The notes under the pieces are model-generated. The model was not told the DNA's origin. It was given only the letters and a program-made list of their open reading frames with translations, and did not search any database. Position numbers and translations under genes: made by a program. This document shows, one piece after another, positions 35,012 through 44,022 of a stretch of DNA of 46,839 nt (position 1 is the stretch's first letter; every line of letters starts with the position of its first letter). Origin of the DNA: JAFGHJ01 sp964523975 (GTDB lineage: Bacteria; Hydrothermota; UBA3072); assembly GCA_964523975.1 (NCBI GenBank), contig CAZGBM010000005.1:1-46839 (forward strand). Direction: 5' to 3'.

Positions 35012-36658
35012 TTAAACTTTTACATCATGAATTTTTAGAGAAACTTTTCCGTCCCACTGGTCTATAAACGGAGTATAAGCTATACTGATTTGTTTTCTCT
35101 CTTTAATCAACTCGATTTTATCGCCAAGAGAAAAACCTATACTCGAAAAATATCTATTTTGATCTTTAATCGAAAACTTTAAATGATTATCTCCAACAAT
35201 AAGTGGAGAACCAACTAATTCTATATCGGAAGCCGAAAAAACCGGTTTCGGATTTTCCACCCCAAATGGAGCCAGCGCTTCAAGACTCCTCACCAGATTT
35301 TCGTTAACCGAATCAAGCAAAAGAGGAAAGTCTATCAAAAGTTCTTTCGATAAAATATCCTCCCCCATCTTCCTTCTGACTTCTTCACCAAAAGCTTTTC
35401 CAAAAGCTTCAATTTTTTCTTTTTTTATAGACATTCCACATGCCTGCGAATGTCCGCCAAATTCTTCCAAAAAATACGATAAATCCTTAAGGCAATCCAT
35501 AATATTAAAACCCGGAATGCTTCTACCTGAACCCCTGCATATTTCGTCTTTTTCCGCTATAAGAATTGCAGGTCGACAGAAATCCTCTACAATCTTAGAG
35601 GCTACAATTCCTATAACGCCTTCATGCCAATCAGTGTTCGAAATAACAATTCCCGTATTTCTTTCCATATCGCGACTTCGAAGAATATCCAGAGCTTCTT
35701 TGTAAATTTTTTCCTGAATTTTTTTTCGCTCGGTATTGTGCTTCTCCAATTTTGCCGAAATCGAATCTGCTTCCCGTTTATCATAAGTAACCAGTAAATC
35801 TACAGCTTCTTTTGCCTCCTCCAACCTTCCCAGCGCATTGATCCTCGGAGCAATAATAAAAGCAATGTGCCATGCCATTATTTCATTATTTTTAAAACGG
35901 GCACTCTTCAACATGGAGACAATTCCCGGACGCCTGCCTTCGTTCATTATCTTTAAACCCAAAGCGGTCATCGTTCTGTTTTCACCTGTAAGAGGCACAA
36001 CATCCGCAACGGTCCCGAGAGCCACAAGGTCAAGATTCCATAAAAGAAAATTTTCGGAAAGTCCGGAGAGCTTTGTAAGTCCCTGACACAACTTAAAAGC
36101 GACCCCGACGCCCGCAAGTTCTTTGTAAGGATAGGACTTTGACAAATGGGGATTTAATTTAATTTTTACAGGGTTCTCTTTTTCCGGCAAATGATGGTCG
36201 GTTACAATAACTTCCATGCCGAGCTCGTTAGCTCTCTTTATCTCCGTAACACCATTCATCCCGCAATCCACAGTAATTATGAGTTCAGTTCCCCTTCCTT
36301 TCAATTCTTCGATTCCGGTCATACTTAAGCCGTACCCCTCTTCCAGACGATGCGGAATATAAAAATCAACCTTCCCATTTAACTTCCTCAAAACAGTTAA
36401 CATTAAAGCCGTTGCAGATATACCATCCACATCGAAATCACCAAAAATAGAAATCTTTTTATTATCATTAATCGCCGCCAGAATTTTCTCACACGCCTCA
36501 CGAACACCCTCCAGCAAAAAAGGGTCATGCAACCCACTAACAGACGGATTCAAAAAAGCACGAATATCAGAAACTCCTCTTGTATACAACAATTTTTCAA
36601 CAATACCTTGCGGGTCTTTACTACCAATTGGTTTATCATATCTAAGTTTCCACTTCAT
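35012..36658 (-). CDS. recJ: Single-stranded-DNA-specific exonuclease RecJ
   Basis: 5'-3' single-strand DNA exonuclease of repair and recombination. The DHH phosphoesterase motifs are intact: DFDVDGISAT at 74-83, ITVDCG near 128-133, VTDHHLP near 152-158. DHHA1 features follow (GRLEEAKEAVDLL, GSGRSIPGFN, EFGGHSQACGM), then the OB-fold tail. At 548 residues it is full length. It is separated by 108 bases from rimO; a promoter in that gap is not clear (TTGATA and several AT hexamers), and no ribosome site precedes the ATG. Confidence 0.95.
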   Translation of the reverse strand: MKWKLRYDKPIGSKDPQGIVEKLLYTRGVSDIRAFLNPSVSGLHDPFLLEGVREACEKILAAINDNKKISIFGDFDVDGISATALMLTVLRKLNGKVDFYIPHRLEEGYGLSMTGIEELKGRGTELIITVDCGMNGVTEIKRANELGMEVIVTDHHLPEKENPVKIKLNPHLSKSYPYKELAGVGVAFKLCQGLTKLSGLSENFLLWNLDLVALGTVADVVPLTGENRTMTALGLKIMNEGRRPGIVSMLKSARFKNNEIMAWHIAFIIAPRINALGRLEEAKEAVDLLVTYDKREADSISAKLEKHNTERKKIQEKIYKEALDILRSRDMERNTGIVISNTDWHEGVIGIVASKIVEDFCRPAILIAEKDEICRGSGRSIPGFNIMDCLKDLSYFLEEFGGHSQACGMSIKKEKIEAFGKAFGEEVRRKMGEDILSKELLIDFPLLLDSVNENLVRSLEALAPFGVENPKPVFSASDIELVGSPLIVGDNHLKFSIKDQNRYFSSIGFSLGDKIELIKERKQISIAYTPFIDQWDGKVSLKIHDVKV

Positions 36659-36766
36659 ATTTAATATGTTATGATATTGTATATCAAAACCTTAAGCATA
36701 AATAAACAAAGTTATATTTCATGTCTTTCGGCACATTTTTTATTGCTGTCTAAAGAATTATCGATT

Positions 36767-38074
36767 TTAATCCGCAATTATTTCTCCCGCGACATCGCCG
36801 CCCAAATAGTCCGTGAATAGAGTTCTGTATATCTCCCCCACTTTGATGTTCTGAATTCCCGGAGAAATCCAAACAATAGGGTCTATATCGGGTGTTGAAA
36901 ATTTCGTTCTGCCGTAATATTCTCCTGCCTCAATTCCATCGATAAGCACTTCCATTACCTTGCCTACAAATTTCCTGTTTCTTTGTTTTACTTTTTCTTC
37001 GACTATCGACGAAAGTATTTCGCTTCGTTTCGTAATCAGTTTGTCTTCGAGGGCTGGCATAGAATAAGATGCGCTTCCTTCCTCATGAGAATATTCGAAA
37101 ATTCCTATATGGTCGATGTTTGTATTCTCTATGAAAGTACAAAGCTCTCTGAAATTCTTCTCCGTTTCGGCAGGAAAACCGACAATAAAAGCGGATCTTA
37201 AGGTAAAATTGCCTGTCTTGTTAATCATTTCTATCAAATCTTCTATTTCTCCTCTCCCGTATCCGCGTTTCATACCGGAAAGAACAGAATCGGATATATG
37301 CTGGAAAGGAATATCAAGATAATTTATAACGTTTGGAAAACTCTGGATAGTTCTTAACAGGTCGTCGGAAATCGAAAGGGGATGGAAATAAAGCAGGCGT
37401 ATCCAACCCGGAAAAATGGGAGCAATTTCCTTAATAACATCGGAAAGTGAAAGATTGCCTCGTAAATCCTTACCCCAGGAAGTCGTATTCTGACCGATTA
37501 TAATTATTTCCTTAACTTTTTCCGGCAAATTTGCAATCTCTTCCTTTATGACATTAAGTCCCTTCGAATGTGATTTGCCTTTCAATTTAGAAATCACACA
37601 GAAAGAACATTTAAAATCACAACCTTCCTGAATCTTTATATATCGATAGTGCGGAGGGGTAACATGAGGTTTTCGATAAAGATTTTTACCTAAAAACCCA
37701 TAATTGGAATTGACTTCGGATTTTCTCCGAGCAATTATTTCCGGAATTTTCGGATATGAACCGGTCCCCACCAATAAATCCACTTCATTCATAGCTTCTC
37801 GTAAACTCTGCCCATATCTTTGAGCCAGACAACCCATAACAACAAAAACCGCATTTTTGTTGTTTTCCTTTAAATTCAGTATTGTATCTATTGATTCCGA
37901 AACTGCATCTTTGATAAAGGCGCAGCCGTTAAGAATTATAATATCTGAATTTTCCGGAGAATTAGAATACTTGAAATTCGATGCCTCAAGTATTTTTATT
38001 ACAGCTTCACTATCCGCTTCGTTCCTTGGGCATCCAAGCGTCTCCAGATAAAAAGTTCTAACACTGTTTTTCAC
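36767..38074 (-). CDS. rimO: Ribosomal protein S12 methylthiotransferase RimO
   Basis: Radical-SAM enzyme that methylthiolates Asp of ribosomal protein S12. N-terminal cluster cysteines are 15 (LGCPRNEADSE), 51 and 82; the radical SAM C-x3-C-x2-C is at 152, 156 and 159. LGCPRNEADSE rather than the MiaB-type N-x-x-D-S pattern, and a C-terminal TRAM domain, fit RimO (435 residues). The start is GTG, overlapping the ctpA stop by four bases (GTGA). It is last in the long minus-strand operon. MiaB is the alternative but less likely. Confidence 0.92.
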   Translation of the reverse strand: MKNSVRTFYLETLGCPRNEADSEAVIKILEASNFKYSNSPENSDIIILNGCAFIKDAVSESIDTILNLKENNKNAVFVVMGCLAQRYGQSLREAMNEVDLLVGTGSYPKIPEIIARRKSEVNSNYGFLGKNLYRKPHVTPPHYRYIKIQEGCDFKCSFCVISKLKGKSHSKGLNVIKEEIANLPEKVKEIIIIGQNTTSWGKDLRGNLSLSDVIKEIAPIFPGWIRLLYFHPLSISDDLLRTIQSFPNVINYLDIPFQHISDSVLSGMKRGYGRGEIEDLIEMINKTGNFTLRSAFIVGFPAETEKNFRELCTFIENTNIDHIGIFEYSHEEGSASYSMPALEDKLITKRSEILSSIVEEKVKQRNRKFVGKVMEVLIDGIEAGEYYGRTKFSTPDIDPIVWISPGIQNIKVGEIYRTLFTDYLGGDVAGEIIAD

Positions 38075-39672
38075 TTTTTGACGGAAAAAACTTCTCCCGG
38101 AATTTTAGCTTTTTTAAGTATATTTAAAGCTACCTGAATTTGCTCATCATCAGGAATACTTGCTTCATATCTACCTCTAATACCTTTCTTATTATAAGCA
38201 AGCCTAACATTCAATTCTCTCTTTATCTCATCCATGGCATTATTCCAATCTTTTTCCGAAAATTCTACAGTTCTCTTCGATTCGCTTTTTACGTATTCCT
38301 TGATTCTCCTTACAAATTCTTTACTGGTTTCCGGATCCAGAATTTCGGATTCGGGAAAATTTTCAATATATTCAATATTCTCCAGAATTTGCGTCGAATC
38401 TTTCTTCATCTGCTCTTTAACATCTCTCTTAAATTCTTCTATCATACCTGGAGTTACAGTCTCGATATTCGGATGCTTGGCGAGGTATCCCACGATAAAA
38501 TCAAACCCATAACTATATATTTTCTCATAAAAAGATGATACTTCAACTTTAACGATAGAATCCGGTATTATCCCCCCTCCTCCTTTAACTTTTCTATGCA
38601 GAGGACCTCTTGTATGATAAACTTCGGTGGTATCCTTTACTAATTCTCTATCGATACATCTCCCCGATGGAGTATGATACCTTGCTATCGTCAACTTGAT
38701 TGCTCTCTTAGCTTGTAAAGGGTATACCCTCTGAACCGAGCCCTTACCAAAAGTACGGGAGCCAATTAAAAAGCCCCTATCCCAGTCCTGAACAGCGCCG
38801 GCAACAATTTCGGAAGCGCTGGCTGAAAAAGGGCTGACCAAAACGACAAGCGGATAACGGGAATAAGAGCCGTCATCGGAACGAAAAGATTCGCGTGCGG
38901 TCCTGCCCTCGGTATAAACGACTTCTTTACCTTCTTCGATAAAGAAAGAAGACACCTCCACCGCTCCGTCAAGAATACCTCCGGGATTATTTCGTAGATC
39001 AAGGATGAACTTCGTGGCTCCGACAGCAATAAGAGAATCCAGAGCTTTCTTCAACTCCTGGGGTGTGGTTTTGCTGAAAGAATTAACTGCAACATATCCC
39101 ACGTTATTTTTCAATATACCGGCATATGGTACGGATTTAATTTTAATTATTGCTCTCGTAATAGTATAATCTACCGGGTTATCTAAGCCCCCCCTGGAAA
39201 TAGTTATAGTGACATCCGTACCCGGTTTTCCCCGCATCATAGAAACAGCTTTATCCAGTTTCATATCCTTAGTGGAAATCTCCTCGATTTTAACAATCTT
39301 ATCTCCCTGAACCAATCCCGCATCGTAAGCCGGAGTACCTTCTATCGGTGAAATTATGGTTATATAGTCACCTCTCTTTGATATCTGTATACCCAACCCT
39401 CCAAACTCACCTTCCGTTTGTATCATCAAATCATTATAATCTTCCTCTTTCAAGTAAGTCGTATGAGAATCAAGACTATCGGTAATAGCTTCTATCGCAT
39501 GGTCCAACAATTTAGTCAAATCAACTTCGTTTACATAGTAATCTCTTATAATTCTTAACGCCTGGTCAAAAGACCTTAAAGCAGTAATAACATTTAACGA
39601 TGAATAAACGAATCCACCAAAAGCGACGGCAACGAGAACAATCAAAAAACCATATTTCTTTTTAAGATTCAT
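38071..39672 (-). CDS. C-terminal processing protease (S41 family)
   Basis: Exported or membrane-anchored periplasmic serine protease of 533 residues with one N-terminal hydrophobic helix (8-25). A PDZ domain spans about 88-165 (GGLGIQISKR, GLVQGDKIVKIEE). The catalytic dyad is Ser285 in FSASASEIV and Lys310 in RTFGKGSVQ. A C-terminal helical region follows. CtpA/Prc types trim proteins and control wall hydrolases. GGGGAGG precedes the ATG. It overlaps tmk by 11 bases and rimO by four. Confidence 0.94.
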   Translation of the reverse strand: MNLKKKYGFLIVLVAVAFGGFVYSSLNVITALRSFDQALRIIRDYYVNEVDLTKLLDHAIEAITDSLDSHTTYLKEEDYNDLMIQTEGEFGGLGIQISKRGDYITIISPIEGTPAYDAGLVQGDKIVKIEEISTKDMKLDKAVSMMRGKPGTDVTITISRGGLDNPVDYTITRAIIKIKSVPYAGILKNNVGYVAVNSFSKTTPQELKKALDSLIAVGATKFILDLRNNPGGILDGAVEVSSFFIEEGKEVVYTEGRTARESFRSDDGSYSRYPLVVLVSPFSASASEIVAGAVQDWDRGFLIGSRTFGKGSVQRVYPLQAKRAIKLTIARYHTPSGRCIDRELVKDTTEVYHTRGPLHRKVKGGGGIIPDSIVKVEVSSFYEKIYSYGFDFIVGYLAKHPNIETVTPGMIEEFKRDVKEQMKKDSTQILENIEYIENFPESEILDPETSKEFVRRIKEYVKSESKRTVEFSEKDWNNAMDEIKRELNVRLAYNKKGIRGRYEASIPDDEQIQVALNILKKAKIPGEVFSVKK

Positions 39673-40315
39673 CTAAATCCTCCCCTAACAAATTTAAAAT
39701 TTCCTCTTTTACTTTTCCATGTATTTCCTCTATAGTTCCTCGCGCATCTATCAAAATTACCCTATCCGGAGCATTTCCTGCTATATCCAGATAAGCATTC
39801 CTTACTCTACGGTGAAAATCGATATTTTCTCTTTCTATTCTATCCGGTTCTTTTATCCTGTCTTCAACGATTTCCGGGTCCACATCGAGCAAAAAAGTAA
39901 TATCCGGCTCCATTAAACTAAATAATTTTAGCTCTTTAAACATCTGAATCTCTTCTTTGTTTATCCCTCTACCGGCCATCTGATACGCAACCGTTGAATC
40001 AAAATGCCTGTCCGAAATTACTATTTTACCTTCCTTAAGATTTGGTTCAACATTTTTTGTCAAATTCTCCGCCCGGTCCGCAAGATATAAAAAAAGTTCT
40101 GTATATGTATTTATTTCTTCATCTCCCTCAAGAAGTATGCTCCTTATTTTTCTCCCAACTGCAGTTCCTCCCGGTTCTATGGTGAGTAAGACCTCGCATC
40201 CTTTCGACGTAAGCCATTTATACAACAGATTGGCTTGAACAGTCTTACCCGAGCCCTCAACTCCTTCAAAGGTTATAAAAATACCTTTTCTCTTCTTATC
40301 CGCTCTTGTTTTAAT
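39662..40315 (-). CDS. tmk: Thymidylate kinase, ATT start proposed
   Basis: Phosphorylates dTMP to dTDP. The first codon a standard scan accepts is a TTG at 40225, but that cuts off the P-loop. The frame upstream encodes KGIFITFEGVEGSGKT, the invariant Tmk N-terminus, and there is no ATG, GTG or TTG in any frame between the inositol synthase stop and this motif. ATT at 40315-40313 is seven bases after AGGAAAGG (40330-40323), giving a 217-residue protein with P-loop at 18-25. EPGGT (here TIEPGGT, with Ile where Arg is usual), SDRHFDSTVAYQ and the RIERENIDFHRRV lid region follow. Product sure; start codon inferred. Confidence 0.9.
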   Translation of the reverse strand: MKTRADKKRKGIFITFEGVEGSGKTVQANLLYKWLTSKGCEVLLTIEPGGTAVGRKIRSILLEGDEEINTYTELFLYLADRAENLTKNVEPNLKEGKIVISDRHFDSTVAYQMAGRGINKEEIQMFKELKLFSLMEPDITFLLDVDPEIVEDRIKEPDRIERENIDFHRRVRNAYLDIAGNAPDRVILIDARGTIEEIHGKVKEEILNLLGEDLDES

Positions 40316-40322
40316 CTTTTCG

Positions 40323-40330
40323 CCTTTCCT
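40323..40330 (-). promoter_or_regulatory. Ribosome binding site selecting the ATT start of tmk
   Basis: AGGAAAGG on the minus strand overlaps the inositol synthase TAG and lies seven bases before ATT at 40315. It is the only plausible initiation signal upstream of the Tmk P-loop. Confidence 0.55.
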
Positions 40331-41426
40331 ATTTTTTATCTTTTTTAGTTTTCTTATACTTTCTGATAAATTCCTCGGTCTTCTCTTTCGCTATCGAATC
40401 CGGATATTGTTCCGGCGGAGATTTCATTAGATAAGAAGAAGGTTCTATTAAAGTTCCCGAGATTTTATTATTAAGGGCCAGCTTCATAAGTCTTATTGCA
40501 TCAATTATAACGCCGGCCGAATTAGGTGAATCCCAAACCTCCAGCTTCAATTCAATATTAAGAGGTACATCTCCAAAAGTTTGACCTTCCATCCTCATAT
40601 AAGCCCACTTTCTGTCGGTCAACCATTCTATGTAATCGGACGGACCGATATGAATATTCTCCTTACCGATATCGAAAGGCAGAAGAGAAGTAACCGCTTG
40701 AGTCTTTGACTTTCTTTTGGAAGCAAGTCGTTCTCTTTCCAGCATATTCAAAAAATCGGTATTGCCGCCTACGTTCAATTGGAAAGTACGTTTCAGGCGA
40801 ACTCCCCTATCAAGAAAAAGCTGAGTTAGAACTCTATGAGTAATCGTTGCTCCAACTTGCGATTTGATATCGTCTCCGATTATCGGAAGCCCCTTCTCTT
40901 TAAATCTATCGGACCAATATTTTGAAGAGGCTATAAAAACGGGTATTGCGTTTATGAAACCGACTTCGGCTTGAAGAGCTTGTTCTACATACCATTTCGT
41001 AGCTTCTTCGCTGCCGACAGGCAGATAACTAACCATCATATCGGCTTTTGTTTCTTTTAGAACCTTCACTATATCGACCGTCGAACCCGGAGCTTTCTTT
41101 ATTATATCCGAAAGATATTTACCAATACCGTCATGAGTCATACCTCTTTGTACCTTAACGCCTATTTCAGGAACGTCGGTAAATTTATATGTATTGTTAG
41201 GAGAGGCAAAAATTGCCTCTGAGAGGTCTTTACCGACTTTCGTTATATTTATATCAAAAGCTGCTACAAATTCAATATCTCTGATATGGTACCCGCCCAG
41301 ATCTACATGCATCAGCCCAGGTACACTTTTTTTCGGATCTGCATTCCGGTAATAATGTACTCCTTGAACTAACGAAGAAGCACAATTCCCAACACCAACT
41401 ATTGCGACTCTGATCTTATCATCCAT
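40329..41426 (-). CDS. ino1: Inositol-3-phosphate synthase (actinobacterial/archaeal type)
   Basis: Converts glucose-6-phosphate to myo-inositol-phosphate. The NAD-binding GVGNCASSLVQG is at 11-22. GDDIKSQVGATITHR near 186-200, LNVGGNTDFLNM and KRKSKTQAV (catalytic lysines) are family motifs, and the 365 residues fit the short prokaryotic class (~360-390) rather than eukaryotic enzymes (~510). It starts on the last base of the CDP-alcohol transferase stop (TAATG), with GGAGG six bases upstream, so inositol phosphate is made next to the enzyme likely to use it. Confidence 0.95.
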   Translation of the reverse strand: MDDKIRVAIVGVGNCASSLVQGVHYYRNADPKKSVPGLMHVDLGGYHIRDIEFVAAFDINITKVGKDLSEAIFASPNNTYKFTDVPEIGVKVQRGMTHDGIGKYLSDIIKKAPGSTVDIVKVLKETKADMMVSYLPVGSEEATKWYVEQALQAEVGFINAIPVFIASSKYWSDRFKEKGLPIIGDDIKSQVGATITHRVLTQLFLDRGVRLKRTFQLNVGGNTDFLNMLERERLASKRKSKTQAVTSLLPFDIGKENIHIGPSDYIEWLTDRKWAYMRMEGQTFGDVPLNIELKLEVWDSPNSAGVIIDAIRLMKLALNNKISGTLIEPSSYLMKSPPEQYPDSIAKEKTEEFIRKYKKTKKDKK

Positions 41427-42004
41427 TAATTACCTCCGTTTTCAAACCGTTTGTAAGCAATCAATATCCTTTGAATAGCTGTTACATTACTTCCTATCGC
41501 TAGGATAATCATCACGTAAATCAGGTAATTCGGAAAGATTATCAAACCAATAATAATAATAACAAGCCGTTCCACACGAGTAAAAAAACCTTTTCTTATT
41601 TCAACTCCGAAAGATTCTGCTCTTGCTCGCGTATAACTTGTCAGGTATGCTCCCAAAATCGTCGTAAAACTCAAAGCTGACAAAAGAGTCCCTCCACCTG
41701 AAAAAGCTATCGCAAAAAATATAAAAAACTCTCCGTACCTGTCAAGTGTTGAGTCGAAAAAAGCTCCAAATTTAGAAGTCTTTCCTTTTATCCGTGCAAT
41801 TTGCCCATCAATCGCATCAAAAATCGAACCTGCAATTAAAACTAACCCTCCTATTCTAAAATTACCCTTAAAAATGAACATTGAAGCAAGAATGACGATT
41901 AAAACCCCTGTAAGAGTTAAAATATTCGGAGGTACAAACGAAAGCGCTCCAACTAACGGAGAAAGAAGAATTCTTCCTTTATCCTTCAATCTATTCCAGC
42001 CCAA
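41426..42004 (-). CDS. CDP-alcohol phosphotransferase, probably phosphatidylinositol phosphate synthase
   Basis: Membrane enzyme of 192 residues and about six helices. The signature D-x2-D-G-x2-A-R-x8-G-x3-D-x3-D is complete: D63, D66, G67, A70, R71, G80, D84, D88. N-terminal RILLSPLVGAL and VPPNILTLTG resemble PIP synthases of actinobacteria. Coupling (one-base overlap) with inositol-3-phosphate synthase points to CDP-diacylglycerol + inositol-phosphate to phosphatidylinositol phosphate; phosphatidylglycerophosphate synthase or a di-inositol-phosphate (compatible solute) enzyme are alternatives. The start is TTG, six bases after GGAGG, overlapping the rsmI 3' end by 19 bases. Confidence 0.88.
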   Translation of the reverse strand: MGWNRLKDKGRILLSPLVGALSFVPPNILTLTGVLIVILASMFIFKGNFRIGGLVLIAGSIFDAIDGQIARIKGKTSKFGAFFDSTLDRYGEFFIFFAIAFSGGGTLLSALSFTTILGAYLTSYTRARAESFGVEIRKGFFTRVERLVIIIIGLIIFPNYLIYVMIILAIGSNVTAIQRILIAYKRFENGGN

Positions 42005-42660
42005 TCTTTACCTCCAATCAAAACTACGAACTCTCCTTTCAAATTCGGCATATTATCAAGAATTTCTGCAGCTCTCCCCCTTATTACTTCCTCATAAATT
42101 TTCGTCATTTCTCTCGTCAAAACAACTTCCCTATCAGTCAAAATTTTTCCTATTTCCAAAAGCAAATTCTGAACTCTTTTAGGCGATTCAAAAATTATAA
42201 CCGTTCTGTTTTCGTCTTTTAAAGACTCTAAAATTCTACTTCTTTTGCCCTTCTTTCTTGGAAGATAGCCTTGAAAAATAAACTTATCGGGAGGAAGCCC
42301 TGATAGAATAAGCGAATTTATAACGGAAGAAGGCCCCGGAAGACTTGTAAAACTCTCATTCTCTTTTATCAGGTGTTTAACAAGATAAAACCCGGGGTCC
42401 GATACAATCGGAGAACCGGCAGATGAAACAAAAACAAAGTTTTTGCCTTCCTTCAATTGATTTAAAATCCAAACAGTCATTTTCTCTTTATTAAAATCAT
42501 TATACGACTTCAAAGGTTTTTTTATGCCGTAATGGTCTGTTAAAATTTTTGTCTTTTGACTGCTTTCGCAGATAATGGCATCGGCTTCTTTCATCATTCT
42601 TATAACTCTATATGTAACATCTTCAAGATTTCCAATAGGTGTTGCTGCGAAATAGATCAA
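41986..42660 (-). CDS. rsmI: 16S rRNA 2'-O-ribose methyltransferase (C1402)
   Basis: SAM-dependent tetrapyrrole-methylase-fold enzyme that methylates the ribose of C1402 in 16S rRNA. FAATPIGNLEDVTYR at 4-18, CESSQKT near 35, AGSPIVSDPG near 81-90, LPGPSSVINSLILSGLP near 104-120 and FESPKRV near 152 are the RsmI blocks. The usual S-D-A-G is S-S-A-G here. At 224 residues it is somewhat shorter than E. coli RsmI (286), lacking the small C-terminal part. The start is TTG at 42660, two bases after the preceding stop. Confidence 0.93.
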   Translation of the reverse strand: MIYFAATPIGNLEDVTYRVIRMMKEADAIICESSQKTKILTDHYGIKKPLKSYNDFNKEKMTVWILNQLKEGKNFVFVSSAGSPIVSDPGFYLVKHLIKENESFTSLPGPSSVINSLILSGLPPDKFIFQGYLPRKKGKRSRILESLKDENRTVIIFESPKRVQNLLLEIGKILTDREVVLTREMTKIYEEVIRGRAAEILDNMPNLKGEFVVLIGGKDWAGID

Positions 42661-42662
42661 AT

Positions 42663-43625
42663 TTACTCTACATCCAGTCTGGAGAGCTTCGAGAATTTAA
42701 AGAAACCGGATTTTTTTAAAGCAAACCGGTAATCCTTCAGGGCATTATGAATAATTTCATCCGTTTTTCTTCCAAGAACGACAAAAATAGCATCGGCAAA
42801 CTGGTCAGTCCACGTCGCAAAAGCCCTTGTTATTTCATCATCTGTTGCAATAAAAGGCTCGTAAGTAATTTTAAGATTGTCCTCTATTAAAAAATTTTTT
42901 AGAATATCCATACTCTGAAAGGCGTTTTCATAAGCAGGTACGAGAGTTTTCCTTACCAGGGAAATACCTACAACATCAATAAAAGAGCCTATAAGCGAAT
43001 TAAAGAATTTAAGATATAAGTCAATCAATGCAGGATTCACCTGCTCTTTCATATCTTTTCCCTTATAAGCACTTATAAGTATGTCCTCGCTCTGAAGTAA
43101 AGAAAATAAAGTTTCTTTATCGATCTTTCTTTTGTTTTTCTTAAGAGGATATATTATTTCCGGATTTCCGTTGTTAAATTTCACGAAAGAATACATACCT
43201 GATTTATTCAGGGCAAGAAATCCGCTAAATTTGAGAGTTTCCAACTTATCGAAAAGCACATCCAGATCAACATTCCCGATTTTTTTATCGGAAAATAAAG
43301 GTTTTTCCTTAAACAGTGCAATTATAATATTAAGAAGTTCCTCACTGATCATATTTATGTTGACAATTCCCTGATGAGCTTTTTTAGCTTTGTTCAGCAC
43401 CTCTTCCAAAGGACGTTCCCTTAATTTACTCTCGACGCAAACCGCTGCACTTATAGTTTCCCCATCCTTGAAAAAAAGATACTCAAAATTCTCCGGATAT
43501 TTTAATTCAATGTATCCCATAAGATGTCCTTCTCGGGCTTTTTTAGCCTGGTTCAGAATATTATCAAAATTCACAAATTGTACCGGAGCATTGTTTAATA
43601 TAACATTACCCTTTGGAAAAACCAT
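42663..43625 (-). CDS. Unknown 320-aa protein with two short beta-rich repeats (PATAN/DUF4388-like)
   Basis: Not firmly recognised. Two similar segments, GYIELKYPENFEYLFFKDGE (37-56) followed by TISAAV, and SGFLALNKSGMYSFVKFNNG (near 133-152), follow the pattern of PATAN/DUF4388 modules (small-residue start, strand, F..G, A). These modules often occur in signalling or regulatory proteins. The last ~130 residues are helical (NSLIGSFIDVVGISLVRKTL, FADAIFVVLGRKTDEII). No signal peptide or membrane helix. It heads the long minus operon from its own consensus promoter, with AAAGGTG before the ATG. Assignment is a guess from pattern only. Confidence 0.75.
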   Translation of the reverse strand: MVFPKGNVILNNAPVQFVNFDNILNQAKKAREGHLMGYIELKYPENFEYLFFKDGETISAAVCVESKLRERPLEEVLNKAKKAHQGIVNINMISEELLNIIIALFKEKPLFSDKKIGNVDLDVLFDKLETLKFSGFLALNKSGMYSFVKFNNGNPEIIYPLKKNKRKIDKETLFSLLQSEDILISAYKGKDMKEQVNPALIDLYLKFFNSLIGSFIDVVGISLVRKTLVPAYENAFQSMDILKNFLIEDNLKITYEPFIATDDEITRAFATWTDQFADAIFVVLGRKTDEIIHNALKDYRFALKKSGFFKFSKLSRLDVE

Positions 43626-43649
43626 ATTTCACACCTTTCATTAATAATA

Positions 43650-43677
43650 ATTATATACTGCCTATATGAAATGTCAA
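43650..43677 (-). promoter_or_regulatory. Consensus promoter of the rsmI-ino1-tmk-rimO operon
   Basis: Minus strand TTGACA (43677-43672), 16-base spacer, TATAAT (43655-43650). The leader to the ATG at 43625 is about 18 bases and carries AAAGGTG. Confidence 0.9.
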
Positions 43678-43689
43678 GAGAGCTTGTCT

Positions 43690-43935
43690 CGGCAGAGCCT
43701 GCAAATTCAAAAATCAAAGTTCAAAAATTTATTTCACCGCAGAGACGCAGAGAACACTTAGTCACACCACATCTCATTTTAATATTGTTGTCTAAAACCC
43801 TACCCACACACAAAACTTTTTACATGTAGGACATGTAGTCAATATAGAAATATAAATAAAAAAAACAAAAAACTACAGGTTCTACATTTTCTACATGTTA
43901 AAAAATGGTGTGAGGGGTTGGGTTTAGTAGAAAGA
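43690..43935. repeat. Repeat block: partial A, B and E families
   Basis: Partial A unit (AAATTCAAAAATCAAAGTTC, ~43701). B-like ACCGCAGAGACGCAGAGAAC (~43737). Family E inverted arms TTTACATGTAGGACATGTAG (~43819) and ACTACAGGTTCTACATTTTC (~43873). No gene. It lies between the two divergent promoters at 43677 and 43970. Confidence 0.65.
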
Positions 43936-43969
43936 AATTAGCAGTTGGTGGGTAGCGTAATATAATACC

Positions 43970-43998
43970 TTGACAAAGAAGATAAAACAGGTAATTAT
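43970..43998 (+). promoter_or_regulatory. Candidate promoter of the phosphomannomutase gene
   Basis: TTGACA (43970-43975), 17-base spacer, AATTAT (43993-43998, four of six matches). TAGGAGA (44007-44013) lies nine bases before the ATG at 44023. Confidence 0.5.
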
Positions 43999-44022
43999 TT
44001 CAAAAATAGGAGACAAATAAAG

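Noticed and set aside
36659..36766. Promoter for recJ
   Set aside because: TTGATA and several AT-rich hexamers exist but none with correct spacing to both a -10 box and the ATG.
40226..40330. Frameshift as the reason for the missing tmk start
   Set aside because: The P-loop is in frame with the rest, and no standard start codon exists upstream in any frame, so a shift would not help.
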